64,000 nucleotides of DNA, taken from positions 1 to 64,000 of the forward strand of contig JANYGZ010000098.1 in the NCBI GenBank assembly GCA_025362235.1, written 5' to 3'. The position numbers and the translations under genes are program-made. Source of the DNA: Ferruginibacter sp. Lineage in GTDB: Bacteria; Bacteroidota; Bacteroidia; Chitinophagales; Chitinophagaceae. The first letter of the stretch is position 1. Every line of letters starts with the position of its first letter. Below the pieces are notes generated by a model, which was not told the origin of the DNA, did not search any database, and saw only the letters and a list, made by a program, of their open reading frames with translations. Shown here in pieces: positions 44,860-54,162 of the stretch.

Positions 44860-44987
44860 CGGCTTTTTATTGTTACTTTTTTTTCCGCAAAAAAAGTGAC
44901 AATTAAGCGCTGTCAAATTGCAAATAGAAACTGTGCCGTAGTGTTCTAAATTATTTTTTTCAAGAACAGTTCAATAAGCGTTATTCC
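44860..44987. repeat. Repeat module R3, copy B
   Basis: Direct repeat of 43935-44060, same orientation. It ends 47 bp before the 45035 gene and could hold its promoter. Confidence 0.88.
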
Positions 44988-45034
44988 CTAATCTTTCTTT
45001 TTTAAAACTTATCTTCAAAATAAAATTAACCGGT

Positions 45035-46351
45035 ATGAAATATTATTTATCCTTTTTATTATTGGTTGTAGCGGCACTCGCCCGCAAACAACCTGAATCC
45101 AAAATGGCTCCTCCCGGCATCAATCAACTGGCAACGCAATATGTGCGACTGGCTTTGGATATTGGCAGGTATGATTCATCGTTTGTAGATGCCTATTATG
45201 GCTCCGACTCTTTACAACCTTCAGCTACAAAAAAAGCAACATTTTCGAAAGACAGTTTTTTACTGGAAGTACAACATTTACAGGATGCATTGGGGCAGTT
45301 ATTGCTGCAAACAACCAATGATACCATACAAAAAAGAGCCACCTGGATGAAGGCACAGCTGACTGCATTTGGGCGAAGAATAAAAATATATTCGGGGGAG
45401 TATGCAAGTTTTGATGCGGAGAGTATGGACCTGTATAGTGTTGCAGCACCGGTTTACCCCGAAACACATTACCAGGCATTGGTGGCACAGCTGGATACCC
45501 TGTTACAGGGAAAAGGTACTGTGCAGGAAAGGTTTCAATTACTGTGCAACCGGTTTATTATTCCAAAAGCAAAGTTAGATACCGTTTTTCATGCCGCTAT
45601 TGCAGAATGCCGCAAAAGAACATTGCACCATTATACCCTTCCTGCAAATGAAAATTTTATGCTGCAATTTGTATCGGATAAACCGTGGAGCGGTTATAAC
45701 TGGTATAAGGGAAATTACCAAAGCCTGATACAGATTAATACCGACCTGCAGATATTTATTGACCGTGCCATTGATGTGGGCACTCATGAAAGTTACCCCG
45801 GTCACCATGTGTACAATATGCTGCTGGAGAAAAATTTATACCACGATAAAGGATGGGTAGAAATTTCTTTATACCCTTTGTTCAGCCCGCAATCGCTGAT
45901 AGCAGAAGGCTCGGCCAATTATGGTATTGACCTGGTATTTCCGGGTAATGATAAAATAGCATTCTGCAAAGATGTGTTATTGCCTCTTGCAGGATTGGAT
46001 ACAACAGGCATCAGTATTTATTTTAAAGCACAAGCCATAAAGGGCCAGTTAAAATTTGCCCGCAATGAAGTGGGCAGGGGTATCATCAATAAAACAATGG
46101 ACACACCAACAACCATGCGCTGGTTGAAAGATTATTGCCTGATGAATGAGGAGACGGCTAAAAAAAGTATCCGCTTTATTAATGTAAACCGCAGCTATGT
46201 AATTAACTATAATTATGGAATGGAGTTGATAAAAAATTATATGGAAGCAAAAGCGGGTGGTGCTGCCGATGCTGACAAAAGATGGGAGGCGTTTGGCGTA
46301 CTTTTGAGTAACCCTGTACTGCCTTCGGATTTGTTGAAAGCAAGTAAGTAA
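45035..46351 (+). CDS. DUF885-like metallopeptidase, secreted
   Basis: 438 residues. A short signal peptide (LSFLLLVVAALA) is followed by an all-helical protein with VGTHESYPGHHVYNMLLEK, a zinc site of the HExxPGHH type found in DUF885 proteins, and a downstream glutamate in LIAEGSANYG. DUF885 proteins resemble carboxypeptidase-Taq-like enzymes. A GH110-like gene follows after 31 bp. Confidence 0.75.
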   Translation: MKYYLSFLLLVVAALARKQPESKMAPPGINQLATQYVRLALDIGRYDSSFVDAYYGSDSLQPSATKKATFSKDSFLLEVQHLQDALGQLLLQTTNDTIQKRATWMKAQLTAFGRRIKIYSGEYASFDAESMDLYSVAAPVYPETHYQALVAQLDTLLQGKGTVQERFQLLCNRFIIPKAKLDTVFHAAIAECRKRTLHHYTLPANENFMLQFVSDKPWSGYNWYKGNYQSLIQINTDLQIFIDRAIDVGTHESYPGHHVYNMLLEKNLYHDKGWVEISLYPLFSPQSLIAEGSANYGIDLVFPGNDKIAFCKDVLLPLAGLDTTGISIYFKAQAIKGQLKFARNEVGRGIINKTMDTPTTMRWLKDYCLMNEETAKKSIRFINVNRSYVINYNYGMELIKNYMEAKAGGAADADKRWEAFGVLLSNPVLPSDLLKASK

Positions 46352-46382
46352 AATAATTACGGCCGTTTAAAAAAAGTATAGA

Positions 46383-48245
46383 ATGAAAGCCACAAAAAAT
46401 TTTACCGTTAAAATAGCTGCCCAAATATTTATTTTTTTGTTGCCTGTTATTTCATTTGCTGCAGGCAAAGACAGTGTATTTGTTAATCAATTTGGCCTTT
46501 TGCCCAACACAAGGGAAGACGCAGTAAAAGCCGTGCAACAGGCCCTTGCAGTTTGTAAAACAAAAACAAATCCAGTGCTTGTTTTTAGTAAAGGCCGGTA
46601 TGATTTCTGGCCACAATTTAGCGAGCAAAAAAATTATTACGAATCAAATACTACCAATAATAACCCCAAACGTTGCCCCATTTTAATTGATCATTTTACA
46701 ACACTAACGATTGACGCAGGCGGTGCCGATTTTATTTATCATGGCCCTGAACAACCTTTTACTATTGACCATAGTGAAAATATTTCGATAAAAAATGTGA
46801 GTATCGACTGGGATATTCCATTGACTGCACAGGCTACTGTAATAAATACAACGACTGATTATATTGACCTGCAGATTGACACAGTTGCCTATCCTTTTAC
46901 AATTAAAAAAGGTAAGCTTGTATTTACAGGTGAAGACTGGCAAAGTGAGTGGTGGGACTGTATGGAATTTGAACATGATACACGTTTAATTGTTCCGCAA
47001 ACAGGCGATGCCGGCGTACTTGGCAATAACTGGACAAATTATACGGCCACACAACAACCGGGAGGATTGGTGCGTCTTAACTATCACTTTATAAGAAAGC
47101 CTGCCATTGGAAATGTATTAGTAATGCGCCACAGCGATAGGGATCATGCCGGCATTTTTATCGCAGACAGTAAAAACATCCAGTTAGAAAATATTAATAT
47201 TTACAACACAGCCGGCCTGGGAATATTATCACAATATGCAGAAAACCTTTCATTCAAAAATATACAGGTGGTACCCAACAGGCAGAAGGGACGTTACTTT
47301 AGCGGGCATGATGATGGTTGTCATTTTTCCAACTGTAAAGGAAAGATACTGGTAGACGGTTGTTCATTTGAAGGTTTGATGGATGATCCTATTAATGTGC
47401 ATGGCACGGCAGTACAGATCATTGAAAAAAAATCAGCCAATCAATTGCTTTGCCGTTTCATGCACGAACAAAGTATTGGCATGGAATGGGCACGTGCCGG
47501 CGATGTAATTGGTTTCATCAATCATACAACCATGCAGACAGTTGCAACAGGAACGGTGGTTAATTTTACAGCACTTGATTCTGTCAATTTTATGCTTACG
47601 TTCAGTAACCCAGTTCTTGCAGCCATTAACATAAAAGATGCCCTGGAAAATATAACCTACACACCGGATATTACCATCCGTAATTGTTGGTTTGGAGTTA
47701 ACCGGGCAAGGGGTATTTTGATATCAACACCCGGTAAAGTATTGGTTGAAGACAATACATTTATATCAAGTGGTTCGGCCATTCTTATAGCAGGCGATGC
47801 CAATCAGTGGTTTGAATCTGGTGCCGTAAAAGATGTTTTAATACGCAGAAATAATTTTACAGATGCCTGCCTTACTTCTATGTACCAGTTTTGCGAAGCC
47901 ATTATAAGTATAGAACCAGAGATACCAAAGCCGGACCCCGGCAAAGCTTTTCACCGTAACATTGTTATTACAGAAAATAATTTTCATCCTTACGACTACC
48001 CGGTATTGTATGCAAAGTCGGTAGATGGACTTGCCTTTACCAATAACACTATTACCCGCAGTACCCGTTTTAAACCTTTTCACCCGAACGGGTTTATGTT
48101 TACTTTTAACGCCTGTAAAAAAGTATCTATTACGGGTAATGCATTACAGGGAGATGTGTTAGGGAAAAATATTAACCTGGAAAAAATGGCTGTAAAAGAG
48201 TTGTCAGTAAAACCCGGTGAATCATTTACTGTGCAAAAAGATTAG
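46383..48245 (+). CDS. GH110-like alpha-1,3-galactosidase, parallel beta-helix
   Basis: 620 residues. Signal peptide to about residue 22 (SFAAG). The protein is a right-handed beta-helix with many short rungs (SENISIKNVSIDW, SKNIQLENINIYN, AENLSFKNIQVVP). GHDDGCHFSNCKGKILVDGC and GLMDDPINVHGT resemble the acidic active-site rungs of GH110 enzymes, which remove alpha-1,3-linked galactose such as in blood-group B structures. Other beta-helix hydrolases remain possible. No SusC/SusD pair is nearby. Confidence 0.7.
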   Translation: MKATKNFTVKIAAQIFIFLLPVISFAAGKDSVFVNQFGLLPNTREDAVKAVQQALAVCKTKTNPVLVFSKGRYDFWPQFSEQKNYYESNTTNNNPKRCPILIDHFTTLTIDAGGADFIYHGPEQPFTIDHSENISIKNVSIDWDIPLTAQATVINTTTDYIDLQIDTVAYPFTIKKGKLVFTGEDWQSEWWDCMEFEHDTRLIVPQTGDAGVLGNNWTNYTATQQPGGLVRLNYHFIRKPAIGNVLVMRHSDRDHAGIFIADSKNIQLENINIYNTAGLGILSQYAENLSFKNIQVVPNRQKGRYFSGHDDGCHFSNCKGKILVDGCSFEGLMDDPINVHGTAVQIIEKKSANQLLCRFMHEQSIGMEWARAGDVIGFINHTTMQTVATGTVVNFTALDSVNFMLTFSNPVLAAINIKDALENITYTPDITIRNCWFGVNRARGILISTPGKVLVEDNTFISSGSAILIAGDANQWFESGAVKDVLIRRNNFTDACLTSMYQFCEAIISIEPEIPKPDPGKAFHRNIVITENNFHPYDYPVLYAKSVDGLAFTNNTITRSTRFKPFHPNGFMFTFNACKKVSITGNALQGDVLGKNINLEKMAVKELSVKPGESFTVQKD

Positions 48246-48324
48246 TCTTCTGTGCCTGGATGATTTATGTACTTACAAATTATAGCGTGCTAGAAATTTA
48301 CAGGAAATGGAATCAGTAGCCGAT

Positions 48325-49641
48325 TTACAATACGGGTTCCCATCCTTTTTCATATTGCCTTCTCCAGTATGCCATGGCTGCCTCATCATTTAAAATATGG
48401 CCATTAGCTGGATTGCAGCTTAACTGCTTTCCTGTGCGATAGGCAATATTTGCCAGGTGACACATTAATACAGATTTATGCCCTTCTGAAACCGGTGCTG
48501 TTAATTTTGCTTCACCTTTTATTGATTGTATAAAATTTTCAAAGTGGTACATATCCAGATCACCACTGGCACTAACTGTATTGGCGCCGGTATTGCCGCC
48601 ACTTGCTTTTACTTCCTTAATTAATTTATTATCTGCATCAACAATTTTATAATCATCATTACCCAGGTTTATCAATGTTCCTTTATCGCCATAAATAATA
48701 AACCCACGGCTGGCCCCTTCAACATTGTATTTATTACAACTGCGCCCTTCCCAGCTGATCATTTTCTCCGGGCCAAATTCTACTGATACATTTAGTGTAT
48801 CAGGCGTTTCCCAGTCATCTTTATAAGCATAACGTCCACCGGCAGCGTTAACACGGGTTGGAAAATCGAGACCCATAAACCAACGGCAACAATCCAGTTC
48901 GTGTGTGCCGTTATTACATGTTTCTCCTGTGCCCCAATTCCAGCGCCAGTGCCAGTTGTAGTGAACAATATTATCAAGGTATTCTTTACGGGGTGCAGGG
49001 CCCTGCCATAAATCAAAATCGAGCGTTGAGGGAACCGGAACTTTTTTACCAAAGCCAATTGTTTTTCTGTTGTTTACATACCATGCTTTACCAAAATAAG
49101 CATTTCCAATGGCTCCTTCTTTAACCTGTTGTGCTGCTTCAATCAATGTTGGAAACGAACGCCGTTGGCTGCCCATTTGAATGAGCTGGCCGGGATATTT
49201 TTTCATCGCTTCTACCAGCAATTCGCCTTCATAAGGATTATGCCCGCAGGGCTTTTCAACATATACATGCTTGCCATGCGTTACACCCAGTATAGCTGCA
49301 GGTGCATGCCAATGGTCTGGCGCTGCAATTATCAATGCATCAAAATCTTTTTTTGCTACCAGCTTTCTTACGTCTTTTTCTATAATGGGTTTTTTACTTG
49401 TATTGGCAAATACTTTTAACCCTTTTGCAATGGCAGCATCCTCTACATCGCACAAATAAGCTACTTCTACATTATTAATTTTTGTAAAATTTTCTGCCAG
49501 GTAAGTACCCCTGCCATTGAGCCCCATTACAGCAACTGTAATTTTATTGGATGGTGCATTTTTTCCAAAAATAGAAAACGGAAGGATGGTGATGCCTGCT
49601 GTTGCCAGCGACGAGCTTTTAATAAATTTTCTTCTATTCAT
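48325..49641 (-). CDS. Gfo/Idh/MocA family oxidoreductase, Tat-exported
   Basis: 438 residues. A twin-arginine signal (NRRKFIKSSS) precedes a Rossmann domain (ITVAVMGLNGRGTYLAENF) and the family motif APDHWHAPAAILGVTHGKHV..EKPCGHN. The C-terminal domain includes NWHWRWNWGTGETCNNGTHE. NAD(P)-dependent sugar oxidoreduction is likely; the carbohydrate is unknown. It is convergent with the GH110-like gene. Confidence 0.92.
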   Translation of the reverse strand: MNRRKFIKSSSLATAGITILPFSIFGKNAPSNKITVAVMGLNGRGTYLAENFTKINNVEVAYLCDVEDAAIAKGLKVFANTSKKPIIEKDVRKLVAKKDFDALIIAAPDHWHAPAAILGVTHGKHVYVEKPCGHNPYEGELLVEAMKKYPGQLIQMGSQRRSFPTLIEAAQQVKEGAIGNAYFGKAWYVNNRKTIGFGKKVPVPSTLDFDLWQGPAPRKEYLDNIVHYNWHWRWNWGTGETCNNGTHELDCCRWFMGLDFPTRVNAAGGRYAYKDDWETPDTLNVSVEFGPEKMISWEGRSCNKYNVEGASRGFIIYGDKGTLINLGNDDYKIVDADNKLIKEVKASGGNTGANTVSASGDLDMYHFENFIQSIKGEAKLTAPVSEGHKSVLMCHLANIAYRTGKQLSCNPANGHILNDEAAMAYWRRQYEKGWEPVL

Positions 49642-49800
49642 TGTATGAATGTATTTATTTTATTGTAAATATTCTATTCATTAATGTATTGCTTCATAAA
49701 TATAAAGTAATATTTTTTACATCTTCTCATAGGCGGCCTTTAACTGAATGATGGTAGGGAATAAGTGATACGCCTGGATGCTTTTATATAAGAAAATTAG

Positions 49801-49834
49801 CCAATAAAAAACGGGCACCTTTCAATGCCCGTTT
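49801..49834 (-). terminator. Rho-independent terminator for hsp20
   Basis: On the minus strand AAACGGGCA, 8-nt loop, TGCCCGTTT continuing into a T-run (TTTTTT), 18 bp after the Hsp20 stop codon. Confidence 0.85.
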
Positions 49835-49851
49835 AACGCTTTCTGCAACTT

Positions 49852-50247
49852 TTAATTAATCACAATTTCCTGCTGCGGCATTTCTTCACCCGCTTTGATG
49901 GGCAAACTTACCTGCAACACACCATCGGCATATTTGGCCGAAATAGTGCTGCTGTCGATGCTTTCATCGATAGTAAAGGTCCTGCTGAATCCGCCGCGGC
50001 TATATTCCCGCTGTATCCATTCCGGACGGGAAAAGCCTTCTGGCGGACTGTAAGAAACGGTCAATTGCTGACCCTTTACATTCAGTTGAAAATGTTCTTT
50101 GATGCGGCCGGGCGCAAATACCAGCATTTCAAAACTGTTATCGGTTTTGTAAATGTTTACTGATGCCCGTTGCATTGATCGGATAAACAGGGGGCTCCTG
50201 TTTCCGTGATGGTTGCCTTTTGCGGCGCATGACTGATTGTAGTGCAT
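49852..50247 (-). CDS. Hsp20/alpha-crystallin small heat shock protein
   Basis: 131 residues. The alpha-crystallin domain runs from about residue 32 (VNIYKTDNSFEMLVFAPG) to ADGVLQVSLPIK, ending in the IxI-type tail EIVIN. These chaperones hold unfolding proteins. The N-terminal arm is short. A terminator follows. Confidence 0.92.
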   Translation of the reverse strand: MHYNQSCAAKGNHHGNRSPLFIRSMQRASVNIYKTDNSFEMLVFAPGRIKEHFQLNVKGQQLTVSYSPPEGFSRPEWIQREYSRGGFSRTFTIDESIDSSTISAKYADGVLQVSLPIKAGEEMPQQEIVIN

Positions 50248-50555
50248 GTTGTTTTTTTAGTTGAAAAAAATTATTAACATACTACATGCCATCAAAAACG
50301 TGCCGCATTATTTGCTCTGTAATTATGACAGAAGGCTATCGCACTTGCCGATAAGCAGAATTCCGTAAACCGCCATTTTTTTGTTGGCTTTTAGTATTTG
50401 CTGCGAATATCATTCTCTCTGTTAATAGCAATCGATTAGCATTTCGCAACCCTTGATTTTAGCTTTACTCCATTAAATATATTACTCAGCCAGGTACCCT
50501 GCCGATAATATATTTTTGGTTTTGATATTTATTTTTTAACTCAAAAAATTAGTTT

Positions 50556-50719
50556 ATGAAAAAATTATTTTAATTGCTGTTGGCACTTTTATTATTAGTT
50601 ATTGTTTTGCACAAACAGATACAATCCATTTAAAAAGCAAAGAAAAAAATGGCCAGCGTGAAACACTATTAATAACAGATGGCCCTCACAGCGATTTAGA
50701 TTGGGTTAGGTGGCGCTGA
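50556..50719 (+). pseudogene. Small secreted protein, frameshifted in the signal peptide
   Basis: ATG AAA AAA TTA TTT TAA stops after five codons. With one more T in the T-run the frame reads MKKLFLIAVGTFIISYCFAQ, a textbook signal peptide, then TDTIHLKSKEKNGQRETLLI and ends DLDWVRWR at TGA 50717-50719 (about 54 residues). It is either decayed or a base-calling error. The rest of the 50248-50877 gap holds no gene. Confidence 0.55.
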
Positions 50720-50877
50720 CCCTATATTCTCAGTAATTTACGACCTGTGTTTTGCAAAAAAATAAATGGTTTTGGTTTTGCAAACAGTATTACAAATTGA
50801 AACCTCTTAATCCACGTAAAAATAAAACCGATAAAGAATAAAACGGCTACACTTTTGCATTCATCATAAATTGTTCA

Positions 50878-51585
50878 TCAGGCAACGGAACAATAAGCAC
50901 AATGATGCTCCTGTGCCCGCCCGATAGCCCATACGCCGGATGGTACAGGTTGTATGCCTGGCAGCAATCCATCCATCCAGTCTTTTTTTACATCGGCAGC
51001 ATTTAATCCCATTTTACCTGCTACTACAGCACTGTTTACAGTGATTGCTGCTTCACATACACAAAACATTACCCCACTATCTTGTAGTTCATTAATACCA
51101 AGGGACACTTCTCCAATTCCGGGGATTTTAAAAGTGCCTTTTGCTGGTTTCCAAAATGGATTCCTGGTGGCGGGCGATTTGGTAGCAGGATCATTTGCTT
51201 TAAATTGTTCACCAAACTTATATTTGGCCCAGAGCCTGTCTTCAAATGCATAAGCTATACCATCGTGACGCAGCACCACCACCACGCCGCAATCTGATGC
51301 AGGCGACCCGGTGGCTTCATTGGTTAATAAAAAAACCCTTGGCCACGCAAAGGGAAATACTTCATTGGGATGAGGGACATCAAATACCATACGATGCCTG
51401 CCCTTTATCTTGTCAAACCATGCATCAGGATCTTCAGGCCTGGCAGCCTTATTTTTATCTGAATATTCGGCTTCTAAAAGCAATGGATTTCCCAATGAGG
51501 AAATACCAAATATCGCAGCGCTTTTAGCCAGCATGCTCATAAAGCCGCGGCGGGGTGTTAGCTTGTTAAAAATAGTTGTCTCCAT
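50878..51585 (-). CDS. Tat-exported DsrE-like protein
   Basis: 235 residues. TPRRGFMSML near the N-terminus is a twin-arginine motif followed by a hydrophobic stretch. HRMVFDVPHPNE and GVMFCVCEAAITVNSAVVAG, then LLPGIQPVPSGVWAIGRAQE, follow the DsrE/YchN-like fold (a cysteine after the central strand, then a VPSG loop). The C-terminus has two more cysteines (HHCAYCSVA). A role in periplasmic sulfur or redox chemistry is possible but unproven. Confidence 0.65.
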   Translation of the reverse strand: METTIFNKLTPRRGFMSMLAKSAAIFGISSLGNPLLLEAEYSDKNKAARPEDPDAWFDKIKGRHRMVFDVPHPNEVFPFAWPRVFLLTNEATGSPASDCGVVVVLRHDGIAYAFEDRLWAKYKFGEQFKANDPATKSPATRNPFWKPAKGTFKIPGIGEVSLGINELQDSGVMFCVCEAAITVNSAVVAGKMGLNAADVKKDWMDGLLPGIQPVPSGVWAIGRAQEHHCAYCSVA

Positions 51586-51839
51586 TTTTTAAGTTTTTTG
51601 GTGAGTAAATTAATCGGCGGTATCAAAGTACAATTTTACTTATACAGATGCAAGTGATAAAATAATTTTTTTGTAAACATCCGGTTAATTTACTGCCTTT
51701 GCATCAGCTTACTTAAAACAGTTTTTTGGGAATAGTGCTATCCATTGGAGTTTGAAAATAATGCTCAATAATTTTAAGGCAATAATTATTTCATCTCTTT
51801 TCTGAATCCATGTTACAAGGCACCCGCATTAAAAAATGA

Positions 51840-52610
51840 TCAGATCACAAAAGGAAATATTGCTTTGCGCTGCAAAGGATAATCGCTGAATTTTTGTTTG
51901 TACCATTGATGGTGAGATAAAGCACGGGGAATCAAATTGGCGGCTGTCCATACAAAAAAAGCTAATGCAGGAAGGTTCCAGCAAAGTATGGCATAACCCA
52001 GCCACTCTATTAATTCGCCCAGTAAATTGGGGCAGCTTATTTTGTTAAACAACCATTGCTGTGGAATTACATAATGTGTTTCATTGGGTTTGCGCAGGTT
52101 TATCAATATGTCGTCGGCCTTCCAGTTGATATACAGGCCTGTAAAAAAAATAATAATGCCTGCAATAACCCGTATATCAGTAAACCAATTATTGGTATAG
52201 CTGGCAAACTGTGCAAAATAAATACCGAGTAAACCGCCGGAGATACAATTGAAGAGGATGCCGGAACCAACAATTACCCAGGGCATTTTTTTTCCTTTGG
52301 TATGCAAGCGAAAAGGAAAAATTAAACTGCGGTAAACATAATGAAAACAAAAGAGGCCAATCATTATCCATGCCGCCGCTGATATTTTATGAATCACCGG
52401 AAGGATATTGAGCCAGAGTATGACCAGCACAGGCAGCTCCATCAATAACCAGCCGGTACTGTTTAAAACCAGCGGCCCCCATTTGCCGGAACTATGGCGG
52501 CCATAAGGCGCCGTAATTTTTAGTAATAAAAAAAATATACAGAGAGCAACACCCATCCACACAAATATGATGGATTGATACATTGGCCATGAAATGGAAA
52601 AAAGATTCAT
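51840..52610 (-). CDS. Steroid 5-alpha-reductase family membrane protein
   Basis: 256 residues with about seven membrane segments. NETHYVIPQQWLFNKISCPN, LLGELIEWLGYAILCWNLPA and HHQWYKQKFSDYPLQRKAIF match the C-terminal NADPH-binding part of eukaryotic-type 3-oxo-5-alpha-steroid 4-dehydrogenases. Next to an NAD-dependent epimerase/3-beta-HSD-like gene, 36 bp apart and on the same strand. Sterol substrate is inferred from family only. Confidence 0.9.
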   Translation of the reverse strand: MNLFSISWPMYQSIIFVWMGVALCIFFLLLKITAPYGRHSSGKWGPLVLNSTGWLLMELPVLVILWLNILPVIHKISAAAWIMIGLFCFHYVYRSLIFPFRLHTKGKKMPWVIVGSGILFNCISGGLLGIYFAQFASYTNNWFTDIRVIAGIIIFFTGLYINWKADDILINLRKPNETHYVIPQQWLFNKISCPNLLGELIEWLGYAILCWNLPALAFFVWTAANLIPRALSHHQWYKQKFSDYPLQRKAIFPFVI

Positions 52611-52646
52611 GCGGCTGGTTTTGTAAGCGATTCGTTTTACTATTAA

Positions 52647-53627
52647 TTAAACAAGATAACCATTATTCTTAAACCAATGGAAGGCATCGCTTACCGTTTG
52701 CTGAAGTGGGCGGGTTGTATACGCCAATTGTTCCATGGCTTTATTACAGCTGATGCACCGGTTACCTGTAAATATTGTATCAAGTGCCTCAATGGTATAG
52801 AGTGGCTCTTTCTTTTTTATATAAGCGATTGATTTAACAAAAGGCAATCCTGCCCTGCCCACGAAAGCGGGAAAAGCGAAAGGTCTTATTTTTTTCCCGG
52901 ATGCCGTAGCCAGCAATGCAGCCAGTTGTTGCAGGCTATGCCATTGTCCGCCCAGCAAATAATTTTGACCAGGCATGCCCATAGTTAACCCATTTACAAT
53001 GGCGTTCGCCAAATCCCGTACATCACAAAAATCAAAACCACCATCAAAAACAAAAGGTAAACGGCCTGTATATAAATCAATAATTACCTTGCCTACTTTG
53101 GAGGGTTTGTAATCGTAAGGGCCGATGATAGAAGTGGGATTCACCACCAATACTTCCATTGCAGTGCCATTGAATGATAAGGCAATTTGCTGCCCTGCTT
53201 TTTTTGAACGGTCATACGCAAATGCTTTTTCATTTACCAGTTCCCTGTTTTCATCCAGCAGTTGCTGAGTTGGGTGTTGGTTGTAGGCATGGATAGAACT
53301 GGTATGTACCACTCTTTTTATACCGCATTGCTTTGCTGTTTCCATTAAAATTTTTGTGCCCTCTACATTTGTTGAATGCACCATTCCATGAGGGTCGCCA
53401 TTTACGGAAATGAGGGCTGCACAATGAATTAATGCATCACAACCGCTTAACAAAGTATGCAGTGTGCCGGGGTCTAGTAAATCGCCTTCAATAATTTCAA
53501 CAGGCAGGTTTTCAAGCGATCGGGCATCATCTTTTACCAATGCTTTTATTGAATAATTTCTTTTAATCAGTTCGGGCAAAATGGCTGAACCTAAATGTCC
53601 GGCAGCGCCGGTAATGGCTACTTTCAT
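52647..53627 (-). CDS. NAD-dependent epimerase/dehydratase (3-beta-HSD-like)
   Basis: 326 residues from ATG 53627 (MKVAITGAAGHLGSAIL); the track start adds nine unlikely residues. The Rossmann glycine motif GAAGHLG, the YDRSKKAGQ catalytic Tyr/Lys and NPTSIIGPYDYKPSK place it in the extended SDR family, near dihydroflavonol reductase/3-beta-HSD members. Likely cotranscribed with the 5-alpha-reductase-like gene. Confidence 0.9.
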   Translation of the reverse strand: MKVAITGAAGHLGSAILPELIKRNYSIKALVKDDARSLENLPVEIIEGDLLDPGTLHTLLSGCDALIHCAALISVNGDPHGMVHSTNVEGTKILMETAKQCGIKRVVHTSSIHAYNQHPTQQLLDENRELVNEKAFAYDRSKKAGQQIALSFNGTAMEVLVVNPTSIIGPYDYKPSKVGKVIIDLYTGRLPFVFDGGFDFCDVRDLANAIVNGLTMGMPGQNYLLGGQWHSLQQLAALLATASGKKIRPFAFPAFVGRAGLPFVKSIAYIKKKEPLYTIEALDTIFTGNRCISCNKAMEQLAYTTRPLQQTVSDAFHWFKNNGYLV

Positions 53628-53715
53628 GCAAGTGGTATTTACTGCTATCGGCACTCAAATTACAATGCAGTTTGTTAACGCTAAAAAAAATAAAGAGCCC
53701 ATCTTTACTGTCTGT

Positions 53716-54162
53716 TTATTGCCTATCGGCAAGGGTAAAAGCTTTCACCATTATTTCAATATCAATTATTCCTCGGAACCCGCTAAAACCTACTGAATAT
53801 TTTGTACCATCGGCGGTTACAATTGGCTGACCTCCTTCCCATCCTATTAATTCGGGGGCCTCAATGCCATTGGCATTTTCATCTACCTCTTTGTTAAAAA
53901 CCATTCTTTCGTATTCGCCGGTTTTTACACCAGTAAGCCATACCTGGCTGGCTTTTGTCCATGCAATTTTAAAGGTTGACCTTTGCCGGGCTTTATCTTC
54001 TCCAAACATTTTTCCAAACACCTGGCCGCTATCACTGATAATGCAAACAGCAACATTTCCATTGGCGATTTTCATATCTACTGGGTTTTCTTTATACGCC
54101 GGTATCATTTCTTCCACTGCTTTAAATATGCTGTTAATAAAATCATCTACATTTTTGTTCAT
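53716..54162 (-). CDS. GlcG/HbpS-like protein
   Basis: 148 residues. VAVCIISDSGQVFGKMFGED, STFKIAWTKASQVWLTG and GGQPIVTADGTKYSVGFSG follow the GlcG/HbpS fold, in which some members bind haem. No signal peptide, so cytoplasmic. Haem binding is inferred only. Confidence 0.75.
   Translation of the reverse strand: MNKNVDDFINSIFKAVEEMIPAYKENPVDMKIANGNVAVCIISDSGQVFGKMFGEDKARQRSTFKIAWTKASQVWLTGVKTGEYERMVFNKEVDENANGIEAPELIGWEGGQPIVTADGTKYSVGFSGFRGIIDIEIMVKAFTLADRQ

Noticed and set aside
40251-44987. CRISPR array
   Set aside because: The repeats are long, irregularly spaced and separated by genes, with no short regular repeat-spacer pattern and no cas genes.
48325-49641. GH109 alpha-N-acetylgalactosaminidase beside the GH110-like gene
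   Set aside because: The protein matches the general Gfo/Idh/MocA type with EKP motif rather than GH109-specific sequence, so only oxidoreductase is called.
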